Assembly: GCA_964519405.1 (NCBI GenBank)
Contig: CAZFLA010000001.1
Span: 1-64,000, forward strand
DNA length: 64,000 nt
Direction of reading: 5' to 3'
Origin: G963677485 sp964519405
GTDB lineage: Bacteria; Armatimonadota; HRBIN16
Shown here: positions 34,456-42,986 of the stretch, in pieces
Position numbering within the stretch: the stretch's first letter is position 1
How the letters are laid out: the number at the start of each line of letters is the position of its first letter
Position numbers and translations under genes: made by a program
The notes under the pieces: generated by a model
What the model was told of the DNA's origin: nothing
The model's database searches: none
What the model saw: the letters and a program-made list of their open reading frames with translations, nothing else

Positions 34456-35756
34456 GCTCGTAACCCCTGTTCTGCGTTCTCTCTATCACGTGTTGCTTGA
34501 GCTACATTAACGCCTCGTGATATGGCATCATTTGCCTTCTTTAGTGCGTCTTGATAGGCTCTGCGGGCATCTTGTACGTTATTCAAACGCCGATGAGCTT
34601 GTGCAATGTTATTGCTGACACTTGCGGAGTTTGCTCCGTAGGACTGAGCGGCTTTGTAACTGTCCAACGCGCCCCGATAGTCACCACTTGACGCTTTCTC
34701 AGAAGCGATACGCAGCAGCGTATCGACTTCGGTTCCGCCAGATTGGGTTGGCTTAGGTCTAGATGGCGCACCGCTGCTTACCGTAATTTCATATATGCCT
34801 TTTGGAGCCGTATCTCGTGGCTCGGGTTGTTTTACAGCCGCCTCGACAGGTGTTTCCTTAACACGTTCTGGTTCGCGTGTTTCGGTTTCGCTGCGGGGTG
34901 TGGCAGTTATTGGCGGTAAGGCTGGCAGTGCTGATAGACCTGATCCTGAGTTGCTGCTGCGCGGCTGATAACTCGGTGTGCGCTCGGGCTGCTGCAACAG
35001 CGGATTGACCTGCGGCGTTTGTGAGGCTTGCTGTTGTGCTCCGCCGGCAACATATGGCTGTATGGAGTTTGAGTTTGCTGGTAAAGCAGTTTGGTCAGTA
35101 GGCTGAGTATTTTGAGGCAAGCCGACACTATTCGGTAATGCCGGTGCACCCGTATCTGTCATATTGGTTGTTGAAGCGGGGCGTGCTGCAGAGTGTCGGT
35201 TCATATTCATGTTCAGTGTTATTGCACCAAGAACAAATACTACTGCTGCAGAACCTATGGCGATCCATATTGGGCTAATGGGTTTACGCTCTATGACCGG
35301 AGCTGACGGTAGACTTATTCCGTTGTTAACGCGACCGAAACCAAGCTGCTGCTGAAGCTCTTCTAGCCGAATTCGATCGGCTACACTGCCCGGATTGAGC
35401 TGAGTGACGACTTTTAGGTGCTCCACAGCTAAGGCTGTTTTTTCCAGCTTTTCATAAATGATAGCCATCATCGAATGTGCGCTGGTGTTTGACTTGTCAA
35501 CTTCCAAGATGGCTTCGCATATCACTAAAGCTTCTTGGTAAGCACCTTCCGATTGGCTGCGCATGGCATCCTGCAATAGTTCTTCGATGCGATGCTCTAC
35601 ACCAACGGCAGCGCTAGCACCCTCTGGATTGGGTGCATCGATGGCGCTAAGGAGCTCTTCTTGAAGGGCGTTGCCGCTTTGCGTCAGTCGATGACCACAT
35701 CGCTTGCAAAACCGACTTCCTTCAACAGCTTCAAATCCGCAATCAGGACAAAACAT
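34443..35756 (-). CDS. Zinc-ribbon and TPR membrane protein
   Basis: The N-terminus is a classic zinc ribbon with Cys at 3, 6, 17 and 20 (CPDCGFEA, FCKRCGHRL). A first TPR-like region lies at about 50-125 (YQEALVICEAILEVDKSN, EKTALAVEHLKVVTQL), one membrane helix at about 163-185, a Gln/Pro/Ser-rich linker at about 190-335, and a second TPR region at about 345-430 (GDYRGALDSYKAAQSYG). The layout implies a cytoplasmic zinc-ribbon/TPR part and an external TPR part. It sits between ruvB and another TPR gene. The family is not recognised; a role in envelope assembly or stress sensing would be a guess. Confidence 0.65.
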   Translation of the reverse strand: MFCPDCGFEAVEGSRFCKRCGHRLTQSGNALQEELLSAIDAPNPEGASAAVGVEHRIEELLQDAMRSQSEGAYQEALVICEAILEVDKSNTSAHSMMAIIYEKLEKTALAVEHLKVVTQLNPGSVADRIRLEELQQQLGFGRVNNGISLPSAPVIERKPISPIWIAIGSAAVVFVLGAITLNMNMNRHSAARPASTTNMTDTGAPALPNSVGLPQNTQPTDQTALPANSNSIQPYVAGGAQQQASQTPQVNPLLQQPERTPSYQPRSSNSGSGLSALPALPPITATPRSETETREPERVKETPVEAAVKQPEPRDTAPKGIYEITVSSGAPSRPKPTQSGGTEVDTLLRIASEKASSGDYRGALDSYKAAQSYGANSASVSNNIAQAHRRLNNVQDARRAYQDALKKANDAISRGVNVAQATRDRENAEQGLRACGD

Positions 35757-35770
35757 TGATTCAACCTCCT

Positions 35771-36814
35771 CTAGAAGAGCCTCTGGTCGTTATTTCTGGG
35801 CAGCGGTACATCGAGGTGCTCAAATGCTCGCTGCGTTGCCATCCGTCCTCTAGGCGTGCGGTTAAGCATGCCGATTTGAATGAGGTATGGTTCATATACA
35901 TCCTCTATCGTATCGCGTTCTTCATTTAGTGCAGCAGCCAATGTATCTATGCCGACAGGCCCGCCGTCGAATTTTTCTACGAGCAGCAGTAGGAACCGCC
36001 GGTCGAATTCGTCTAGACCAAGGCTGTCAACATTAAGTTGGCGCAAGGCGTGATCTGCCAACGCTTGTGTGATATTCCCGTTGTTTTGTATCTGCGCATA
36101 ATCACGCACTCGTCGAAGCAGTCTGTTGGCAATTCGGGGGGTACCACGGCTGCGGAGTGCGATTTCAGCAGAACCTTCTTCATCTATGGTTACACCCAGG
36201 ATATCAGCACTTCTGCCGATGATGATCCGCAGTTCGTCGGGTTGGTAAAACTGGAAATAGTTGATTATGCCAAAACGGGCTCGGAGTGGGGATGTGAGCA
36301 ATCCGGCTCGGGTGGTGGCGCCGACTAATGTAAACTTTGGAAGATCGATCTTGATGGTTCGGGCCGCAGGCCCTTTGCCAATGATCAAGTCGATTTGATA
36401 GTCTTCCATAGCTGGGTAGAGTATCTCTTCAACCGGCCGCGATAATCGGTGGATTTCGTCGATAAACAACACCGAATTGGGCTCAAGGTTGGTCAGTATC
36501 GCCGCAAGATCTCCAGGCCGCTCAATAGCTGGCCCCGAGGTGCTCCTAATGGTGGTGTTCATTTCGTGAGCGATGATATTGGCTAATGTTGTTTTTCCAA
36601 GGCCAGGAGGCCCGTACAACAAGGCGTGATCCAGCGGCTCGCTTCGACCTTGAGCGGCTTGGATAAAAATGTTCAGATTGTCCTTAAGCTGGTTCTGCCC
36701 AATAAACTCACGCAGACGCCGGGGGCGAAGGCTTAACTCCTCTTCGGCTTCACGTGTTGTTTGCTCGGGTGAGACTATTCTATCGAACTCAACGCCGGTA
36801 AAATCCGACACCAA
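35771..36814 (-). CDS. ruvB: Holliday junction branch migration ATPase RuvB
   Basis: RuvB is the hexameric motor that drives branch migration of Holliday junctions together with RuvA. The 347-residue protein contains LREFIGQ, Walker A GPPGLGKTT, Walker B FIDEIHRL, the sensor region GATTRAGLLTSPLRARFG, and the C-terminal winged helix with GGPVGIDTLAAAL and PYLIQIGMLNRTPRGR. All key residues are present. It lies 41 bases downstream of ruvA; ruvC is not in the window. The following genes encode TPR proteins and TrpB2. Confidence 0.98.
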   Translation of the reverse strand: MVSDFTGVEFDRIVSPEQTTREAEEELSLRPRRLREFIGQNQLKDNLNIFIQAAQGRSEPLDHALLYGPPGLGKTTLANIIAHEMNTTIRSTSGPAIERPGDLAAILTNLEPNSVLFIDEIHRLSRPVEEILYPAMEDYQIDLIIGKGPAARTIKIDLPKFTLVGATTRAGLLTSPLRARFGIINYFQFYQPDELRIIIGRSADILGVTIDEEGSAEIALRSRGTPRIANRLLRRVRDYAQIQNNGNITQALADHALRQLNVDSLGLDEFDRRFLLLLVEKFDGGPVGIDTLAAALNEERDTIEDVYEPYLIQIGMLNRTPRGRMATQRAFEHLDVPLPRNNDQRLF

Positions 36815-36855
36815 CTAACCTCTTTACTGCATATCAAGTTTGGAAAAACAACTGG

Positions 36856-37470
36856 CTAGTTTTGGCCAGCCGTAAGTATTTGAAGCGCCAGTTTAATTAA
36901 GCTGCCCGCATCTTTAGCCGCGGAATCAACCGATAATGCTCTTTCAACAGCGGTGCGCGCATCCTGCCTATGATATCCCAGCCCAATAAGTGCCGTGATG
37001 GCATCATCGGCAGGGGCAATCACACGCTTGGCCGCATTTTGCTGATCGAACCGAGACAGCAGACTCATCTCTGAGGCTTTCTCTTTTAGGTCGATCACAA
37101 TACGCTGCGCGGTTTTAGCTCCAATACCAGGTGCTTTTGTGATGGTGCGTGTGTCGTCAGAGGCGATTAACTGCACCATCTGTGCGGCTCCAAATGTGCT
37201 CAACAACGAAAGAGCCGCTCGCGGTCCCACTCCACTAACTGTGAGCAGAAGCTCGAACAGCTTGCATTCCGCGTCATCGCTAAAGCCATATAGGGTTAAC
37301 TCATCTTCACGAACGTGAAGATGAGTGGTAAAGATGACTTCTTCACCGATTGCGGGTAACGCGGTCAGCGTGGAGTCCGGCAATAACACACGATATCCAA
37401 TTCCATTGACGTCTACAATGGCAGAAATGTTATCGGAGCTCACAAGCTCACCGCGTATACGTGCAATCAT
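36856..37470 (-). CDS. ruvA: Holliday junction-binding protein RuvA
   Basis: The 204-residue protein has the three RuvA domains: an N-terminal OB fold (MIARIRGELVS, VDVNGIGYRVLLP, HLHVREDELTLYGF), tandem helix-hairpin-helix motifs (LLTVSGVGPRAALSLL, KAPGIGAKTAQRIVIDL), and a short C-terminal three-helix domain (AITALIGLGYHRQDARTAVERAL) that contacts RuvB. It binds and opens four-way junctions as a tetramer. It lies four bases downstream of hisG. Confidence 0.97.
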   Translation of the reverse strand: MIARIRGELVSSDNISAIVDVNGIGYRVLLPDSTLTALPAIGEEVIFTTHLHVREDELTLYGFSDDAECKLFELLLTVSGVGPRAALSLLSTFGAAQMVQLIASDDTRTITKAPGIGAKTAQRIVIDLKEKASEMSLLSRFDQQNAAKRVIAPADDAITALIGLGYHRQDARTAVERALSVDSAAKDAGSLIKLALQILTAGQN

Positions 37471-37474
37471 TTAG

Positions 37475-38344
37475 CTATTCAATAACCTTGCGAAGTGTAT
37501 ACTCAACGAGGCCGTTAGCGCCGGCTCGTCTGAGTGCCGGGATCATATCGCGAGCTACCTTCTGATCGAGTATGGTCTCAACGGCTACCCAACTCTTATC
37601 AGATAATGGGCTGATCGTTGGGTTCTTCAGAGCAGGCAAAATCCCTAGCACCTCTTGAATGGCGTCTACTGGTACGTTCATTTTCAAACCAACCAGGTTT
37701 TCGGCATTCAATGCAGCTTGAAGAAGCATCGCCAGGTTTTCGGCCTTTTCGCGCTTCCAAGGATCTTCGTAAGCTTTCTTGTTCATGACCAACCGCGGAG
37801 TAGACACGATGATCGTATCGATGATCTCAAGGTGGTGTGCACGAAGACTGCTGCCTGTCTCTGTGTTTACGACGATAGCGTCTACGAGGCTTGGCACTTT
37901 CATTTCACAGGCGCCCCAGCTAAACTCAACATCTGCGTGAACCCCGTGAGATTCCAGATATCGCTCAGTTAAACGCACATACTCCGTTGCGATGCGCTTA
38001 CCCTCTAGATCCTTTACGCACTTAATGGGGTCATCATGGTGGACGGCCAATACAACGCGTACCGGATTGCGTGTGACCTTACTGTAGGTGAGGTCGCATA
38101 ATTCAACAACATCGACTGCGTTGTCTTCTATCCAGTCTTTTCCGCTAATACCACAGTCAATAACACCCATCTGCACGTAACGAGGGATCTCTTGAGGGCG
38201 AATTAGTCGAGGAGTGATCTCCTTATCGTCGATTTCTGGCTCGTATGAACGAGCAGAAACACGAAAATCAAATCCTGAGCGTTTGAATAGTTCAAACGTT
38301 GATTCTTGTAAGCTGCCTTTTGGAAGGCCTATTTTTAGGGTCAC
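37475..38344 (-). CDS. hisG: ATP phosphoribosyltransferase, long form
   Basis: HisG makes phosphoribosyl-ATP, the first step of histidine synthesis, and is feedback-inhibited by histidine. KIGLPKGSLQ at the start, CGISGKDWIEDN and VDAIVVNTETGSSLRAHHLEII (in two parts: VDAIVVNTETG, SSLRAHHLEII) form the active site. At 289 residues it is the long form, with a C-terminal regulatory ferredoxin-like domain from about 210 (LVGLKMNVPVDAI, KSWVAVETILDQ), so HisZ is not needed. It is the first gene of a leftward run with ruvAB; no other his gene is nearby. Confidence 0.96.
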   Translation of the reverse strand: MTLKIGLPKGSLQESTFELFKRSGFDFRVSARSYEPEIDDKEITPRLIRPQEIPRYVQMGVIDCGISGKDWIEDNAVDVVELCDLTYSKVTRNPVRVVLAVHHDDPIKCVKDLEGKRIATEYVRLTERYLESHGVHADVEFSWGACEMKVPSLVDAIVVNTETGSSLRAHHLEIIDTIIVSTPRLVMNKKAYEDPWKREKAENLAMLLQAALNAENLVGLKMNVPVDAIQEVLGILPALKNPTISPLSDKSWVAVETILDQKVARDMIPALRRAGANGLVEYTLRKVIE

Positions 38345-38415
38345 AGTTATATAACACCTTTCGGTAGAATATCCAGATTTCCAATTTCATTGTACCAACA
38401 TGCTCCGTACAGCAC

Positions 38416-38448
38416 AAAAAATGCTCTGCCCAGTGTTTCGGGCAGAGC
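38416..38448 (-). terminator. Rho-independent terminator of the small anchored-protein gene
   Basis: GCTCTGCCC (38423-38431) pairs with GGGCAGAGC (38440-38448). Read on the minus strand the stem is followed by ATTTTTT. It separates the gene at 38472 from hisG. Confidence 0.85.
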
Positions 38449-38471
38449 GAATATCGTGTGTTGCGAAGATA

Positions 38472-39131
38472 TTAGTAGTCGTTAACCGTTTGATCGGGGT
38501 CGGTACCAAAACCTTCGTTGGCTCGGTTGCCTTTTGGACGAACCTGGTTAGTGCGAGTATTAAATGTTGTGTTTCGTCGAGTCTGTACCCTTGTCGTTTT
38601 GACCTGGTTTCGACGCTGCATTTCAATTCGCCGTTTATCTTGCTCCGACATGGTGCCGGCACCCGTCCATGTTCCTGTCGCTGAAGTATCGGAAGTGGGG
38701 CTAACACCTGGCCTGGTTATGCCGGGACGCACAGTTTGAGTACCTTGCATACTACCCTGGCCTTTAGAGCTGAAGCCGGAAGAGCTTTCACCTCCACTAC
38801 CTGGTGATTTCGGTGACATCATTGATGGAGACATCTCTTTGCCCATACCAGGAGGTGTTACCATAGTTGGCCCCGCACTCTGTTTGCTTTGAGACACGGC
38901 GAATATGATAATCGCAATCACGGCCACCACGAGCAACCCGATAGCTACTGGCAGTGGAACCTTGCTTAAAGCAGACTCACCGCTCTGAGAGGAAGCTCCA
39001 GATGCGGATCCACCAGAGCCCTTCTTTTTGCCGTTTTTTCGTTGTTCCTCTAGTTGCTTAAGGTCACTTTGTATGGAATCCCAGTCCAGCGAATCGTTCT
39101 GGGAATCATTGAGATTTTTGTTGTCTGCCAT
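38472..39131 (-). CDS. Single-span membrane protein with low-complexity tail
   Basis: The ATG at 39131 (MADNKNLNDS) is preceded by AGGAA six bases upstream; an earlier in-frame ATG at 39155 has no site. Of 219 residues, about 1-50 are polar and charged with a Lys/Gly/Ser stretch, one membrane helix lies at about 62-82 (VPLPVAIGLLVVAVIAIIIFAV), and the rest is Gly/Ser/Thr/Met-rich ending in a basic Arg/Asn/Thr region. The protein has no recognisable domain. It is one of two similar low-complexity anchored proteins in tandem. Confidence 0.6.
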   Translation of the reverse strand: MADNKNLNDSQNDSLDWDSIQSDLKQLEEQRKNGKKKGSGGSASGASSQSGESALSKVPLPVAIGLLVVAVIAIIIFAVSQSKQSAGPTMVTPPGMGKEMSPSMMSPKSPGSGGESSSGFSSKGQGSMQGTQTVRPGITRPGVSPTSDTSATGTWTGAGTMSEQDKRRIEMQRRNQVKTTRVQTRRNTTFNTRTNQVRPKGNRANEGFGTDPDQTVNDY

Positions 39132-39200
39132 GATGTTCCTGCTTTCGCGAATCAATTGCTCGCTTTATCGTTAAGGCGAGTAAAAAGTATGCTGCCTAAC

Positions 39201-39255
39201 TTATGGTATGGGATATACAGATTTGATGCAAGCCGTAAACCCTCACATACCATAA
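39201..39255. repeat. Intergenic inverted repeat (TTATGGTATG/CATACCATAA)
   Basis: A perfect 10-bp inverted repeat with a 35-base spacer lies between two leftward genes. Its arms share the TATGGTAT core with the outer arm of the element at 6746-6854 and with the hairpin at 53392-53411. Confidence 0.4.
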
Positions 39256-39299
39256 CGAACTAAGGCGCAACGATGCCTATGGTGTTGATCCCATGTTCA

Positions 39300-39980
39300 T
39301 CACATCTTTATCCAGAAGTGATGTCCATTCGCACTGGCAGGGCATTTTCCACCCACCGATGCGTCTGGAGAAGCACTCGTTTGCACCCAGTTAATGCCTT
39401 CACCGCAGTTGCTGCAGCGGTAGAAACCGGCATAGCCGTTTTGAGAATTCGGCGTGTTTTGTTTGCTCTGGGTTTGAAGTTGTTCTATAAGCAGCCGCTG
39501 TGTGGCGATGAGCTGACGTTGATCTTCCAACTGTTGTCGATACTGCGCCAATTGACCTTCGTAAGTGTCTCGCATGGTCTGCATCTGCAGCTTCAGCGAT
39601 GTATCGGTGTCCTCTTGATCGTCTACACTGTCGCGGGTGTTGAATGGGCGTTGTTCCGTTGGAATGGTGGGGTGTGCTTCTGTGTTTCTATTTTGCCAAT
39701 CTGTATTGCCAGTGATGCGTGTGACACCTTGGTTCCTCGAAGCTGCATAGCTTTCATCGGTAGGTGTGGTATTGGTTGTTTGGTAGCTGTTTGTGAAACT
39801 GCCATAAGCAGCAGCCGATTTTGCTTTTCTATTGTGAGCTGCCCACATGATGATGCACGCGACTAACAGAAACGCTACCGCCATGATAGCGATGAATATA
39901 CGCATCTGGCGTAATCGGTTGGTGCTTTTATCTACCCTGTCATCCATTGAGATGATTGGCCATGGGTCTTGATCGCTCAC
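39300..39980 (-). CDS. Membrane-anchored coiled-coil protein with C-terminal zinc ribbon
   Basis: The 226-residue product has one membrane helix at about 28-47 (IFIAIMAVAFLLVACIIMWA), a polar low-complexity region, a Gln/Leu-rich coiled coil at about 128-172 (LKLQMQTMRDTYEGQLAQY, then QRLLIEQLQTQ), and a C-terminal metal-binding module with CSNCGEG, a later CP and HHF. The orientation is probably cytoplasmic N-terminus with the coil outside, but this is uncertain. No family is recognised. A neighbouring anchored protein follows on the same strand. Confidence 0.55.
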   Translation of the reverse strand: MSDQDPWPIISMDDRVDKSTNRLRQMRIFIAIMAVAFLLVACIIMWAAHNRKAKSAAAYGSFTNSYQTTNTTPTDESYAASRNQGVTRITGNTDWQNRNTEAHPTIPTEQRPFNTRDSVDDQEDTDTSLKLQMQTMRDTYEGQLAQYRQQLEDQRQLIATQRLLIEQLQTQSKQNTPNSQNGYAGFYRCSNCGEGINWVQTSASPDASVGGKCPASANGHHFWIKM

Positions 39981-40062
39981 AGTATGCCTTCCTTTGGAGC
40001 CTGTCGCTGCTGGTTAAACTAATCAGCTACATTATACTTAAGGTGGAATGCTCTCACTATAT

Positions 40063-40092
40063 TTGACCGTATACATAACGGTTAGGTTATTT
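40063..40092 (+). promoter_or_regulatory. Possible promoter/operator of the GH9 gene
   Basis: TTGACC (40063-40068) and TTATTT (40087-40092) are 18 bases apart. Between them ACCGT (40066-40070) and ACGGT (40078-40082) form a small inverted repeat that overlaps the -35 element and could bind a repressor. Confidence 0.3.
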
Positions 40093-40120
40093 TTGCGCCA
40101 TACCAACCGAGAGGTAAGCC

Positions 40121-42748
40121 ATGTCTCAGTCGCCGAACATGAGTCAGTCAACACCTGATGTTGACAAGAAGCGATCATCTGCTTCGTTGTTAAACTACAC
40201 ACAATCTGAAGTCAAGGATGTCCGTGTTCTGTCAGACCAGTATCTCTGTTTGGTATGGGACAGCACAGATGCCGTGCAAGCACGCCGCAAGGCTCAGTTC
40301 GGAACGCTGCAGGAATATACTGATGCCACATATTGGAAGCGCATCATGCTTCTGAAGTTCCAAACGCTAGCAGTGTGGAAGCAAATCCGACCCGCTATGT
40401 TACGCCAATTAGTGAGTAACAACCAGTGGCTTATCAATGGTCGGCATCCTGAAACATGCAGCATTTGGACACAGAGTGTTGATGCTTTCCCCGATCCTTT
40501 GCCGCAAGCATCACCACTGCCTTTACCGCGTCTTGTGGAGTATATCTACATCAAGCTGCCCGCTGGTATGCGTTCCGAACGCTTCTCTATCACCGCTCCA
40601 AATGGTCAGAAGCTGGAACTAGCTGCCGGCAGCCCATCATGCCGATGTTGGAGTATCAAAGTCAATCAAGTTGGTTACCGGCCGGACACACCTAAGCATG
40701 CCTATTTCGGCATGTGGTTGGGTGAAGCGGGCGCCATGCCTGTGGATCACCTGATCGGTAGACCATTCGAAGTGTTGAACGCACAAAACAAGCGCAAGGT
40801 ATACCAAGGAGTGATAAAGCTACGAGCTCGTAACTCTGCAGCCATCCGCGACAACCAACCACTGAACGGTGAGGATGTGTGCGAACTGGACTTTAGTGAG
40901 CTGAAGATGTCGGGTGAGTATGTGGTATATATTCGCGGAATCGGCTCAAGCTGGCCTTTTCGTATCGATAAATATGTATACGCTCAACCATTCTATACAA
41001 CCATGCGTGGGCTTTATCATCAACGCTGCGGAACGGCGCTTGAGCGTAAGTGTACGCAGTGGGCAAGAGCTGCATGCCATCAGCAGACATATCAGGCCGC
41101 TTTCATCCCAGAAGGCAATAAATACTATAACAACCCAAACGGGGTGGAAGCAGATGACAATATCTATGGTTTTCTCGACGAACAAGGTAAGCCAATCAGC
41201 ATTAACCCCTTCACCATGGTGTATAGCACCAAAACCGACCGCCTAATACCCGGACTTAAGGGCGGATGGCACGACGCAGCCGATTTCGACCGCAGGTTTT
41301 GGCACTATGAAGCCGTATGGGATTTATGTGGGGCCTTTGAGATGTATCCTTCGAAATTTACCGATGGGCAGCTTCAGATTCCGGAATCGGGAAATGGGAT
41401 ACCCGATATCCTCGACGAAGCGATGGTCGGTATAGACATCTGGGCAAAAACGCAGAATGCGCAAGGCGGTGTCGCGGGATGGATAGAGCAAACCTCCCAT
41501 CCTGCGCCTACCGGCACTGCGGACAAGGATAATGAGCGGTTCTATTGCGGGATGCCCGATCGGGCCAGCAGCTGGGCGTTTGCGGCTGCGGCTGCCCAGA
41601 TGAGCAGGCTGCTGAAACCATACGATCGAAATAAAGCAGAGGCTTATCTGAAAGCGGCTCGGAAAGCCTACGATTGGGCTCGTAATGATGCCAACCGGAT
41701 CTCGAACTTCCAGTTCACGGTCCTGGACGGTGCCAGGCAGAGCAACTTGGCTGGCCGCAGAATCACTTTCCGCGAAACCCCGCAGCCCATCGATATGGGT
41801 GGGGTGTATCGGCCTATAGCGGCACTGCAGTTGGCCGTGGCAACCGGCGAAGCAGCGTATCTTCAGCAGTTCCGCGATTATGGCGGGGTGTCATCAATGC
41901 TTGAGGGGTTGCCCGACGCCATACCTCACCTTGCGTTTGTGACGCCATTATGCAGTGATCTGCTGACACCTTCCGAAAAACAACAGCTATTATCTGGTGT
42001 GCTTGCCGAAGCTGATGTGTTTGAACATGGCAGCGAGAGCTTGCCGTATCGCAATGTATGGCGGCCGATTGACCACAAGTATTTCAATAATATGGGGTGG
42101 GGTATGGGCCATCCTGCTTATCGAGCACGGCTGCAGATACTAGCCTACCGAGTGACTGGTCAGCAAAAGTATTTTGATGCGGCGATAAATGGAGCTAACT
42201 GGCAGCTTGGTGCCAACGAACTTGGCCGCAGTCTGGAGACAGGTGTCGGCAGCGTGTTTCCGGTGGTTATTCAGCATATCGACAGTCAATGCGACGGTAT
42301 CGATGAGCCGGTTCCGGGTATATCACCGTTTACGCTGACATATGGAATGAGCGCCAGCTCGTGGTGGTATCAATACAGCCTCATGGAGAAGGCTCACCCG
42401 GATTCTACCGACTTTTACGATGACACACCAGTGGTGGTATTACCGCAGTTAAGCCGCTCTGTTGATGTGAACAAGCGGTTGAAGGAGCTGCCTCGCAAGG
42501 GCGAATGGATGTGGGATGCCGTGGCGATTGTTCGGCCGCATATTGAGCGGATGTATCCCATCATGCGGCGAGTGTTTATACATCCCAGCTTGGAGCCTTC
42601 GCAGAACGAGTTCACCACGTGGGAGTGCATTGCCCCTCATGCCGCTTTGTATGGCTGCTTGCTGCCCGATGGATGGAAACCACAAGCGAATATGTCGGCA
42701 AGGGTTCCTATGAAGATGCAGCAGATGGTCTACTATCCGCAGCCTTAA
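40121..42748 (+). CDS. Glycoside hydrolase family 9 enzyme with N-terminal Ig-like domain
   Basis: The 875-residue protein has an extra N-terminal region of about 180 residues, then the CelD-type Ig-like domain starting IKVNQVGYRPDTPKHA (about 185-285), then the (alpha/alpha)6 GH9 barrel from about 295. GGWHDAADFDRR near 382 contains the two catalytic-base Asp residues typical of GH9, and GNGIPDILDEA follows. The C-terminal acid Glu should lie in the late SPFTLTYGMSAS...ENEF-like region but was not pinned down. No signal peptide is present, unusual for a cellulase, so a cytoplasmic exo-acting role on oligosaccharides is more likely. GAGAGG precedes the ATG. Confidence 0.85.
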   Translation: MSQSPNMSQSTPDVDKKRSSASLLNYTQSEVKDVRVLSDQYLCLVWDSTDAVQARRKAQFGTLQEYTDATYWKRIMLLKFQTLAVWKQIRPAMLRQLVSNNQWLINGRHPETCSIWTQSVDAFPDPLPQASPLPLPRLVEYIYIKLPAGMRSERFSITAPNGQKLELAAGSPSCRCWSIKVNQVGYRPDTPKHAYFGMWLGEAGAMPVDHLIGRPFEVLNAQNKRKVYQGVIKLRARNSAAIRDNQPLNGEDVCELDFSELKMSGEYVVYIRGIGSSWPFRIDKYVYAQPFYTTMRGLYHQRCGTALERKCTQWARAACHQQTYQAAFIPEGNKYYNNPNGVEADDNIYGFLDEQGKPISINPFTMVYSTKTDRLIPGLKGGWHDAADFDRRFWHYEAVWDLCGAFEMYPSKFTDGQLQIPESGNGIPDILDEAMVGIDIWAKTQNAQGGVAGWIEQTSHPAPTGTADKDNERFYCGMPDRASSWAFAAAAAQMSRLLKPYDRNKAEAYLKAARKAYDWARNDANRISNFQFTVLDGARQSNLAGRRITFRETPQPIDMGGVYRPIAALQLAVATGEAAYLQQFRDYGGVSSMLEGLPDAIPHLAFVTPLCSDLLTPSEKQQLLSGVLAEADVFEHGSESLPYRNVWRPIDHKYFNNMGWGMGHPAYRARLQILAYRVTGQQKYFDAAINGANWQLGANELGRSLETGVGSVFPVVIQHIDSQCDGIDEPVPGISPFTLTYGMSASSWWYQYSLMEKAHPDSTDFYDDTPVVVLPQLSRSVDVNKRLKELPRKGEWMWDAVAIVRPHIERMYPIMRRVFIHPSLEPSQNEFTTWECIAPHAALYGCLLPDGWKPQANMSARVPMKMQQMVYYPQP

Positions 42749-42790
42749 GCTGATGCTATTTTGTAGCGATGGCGATTGTTTTGCTGATGT

Positions 42791-42925
42791 CTATTCTTTT
42801 GTTAAAATCGCTGTCAGCTTCAATCCGTAGGGTGCGATTTGGGGTATCGATATTGTGCCCGCATCCACGATCACATCGCGGAACCACATGATGCTCCGCC
42901 GGGAGCAGAATCGAGGCGTTTATGC
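42791..42925 (-). pseudogene. Possible 3' remnant of a glycoside hydrolase gene
   Basis: On the minus strand a short frame ends at 42791 and encodes DVIVDAGTISIPQIAPYG then LKLTAILTKE. The V-V-DAG..S-P..PYG pattern resembles the last strands of many glycosidases. A second frame just upstream reads ASILLPAEHHVVP, as if a frameshift had split the same tail. No start codon or larger gene is present. This is a weak call based on composition and pattern only. Confidence 0.3.
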
Positions 42926-42986
42926 GTAAAATTAGAGTATGCTATATATGTTAAGCTCCTATATGATCGTATCGTGGCGGTTTTAA

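Noticed and set aside
39273..39866. 197-codon plus-strand open frame
   Set aside because: It lies entirely opposite the coiled-coil/zinc-ribbon gene, has a Cys- and Val-rich composition typical of antisense frames, and no ribosome-binding site.
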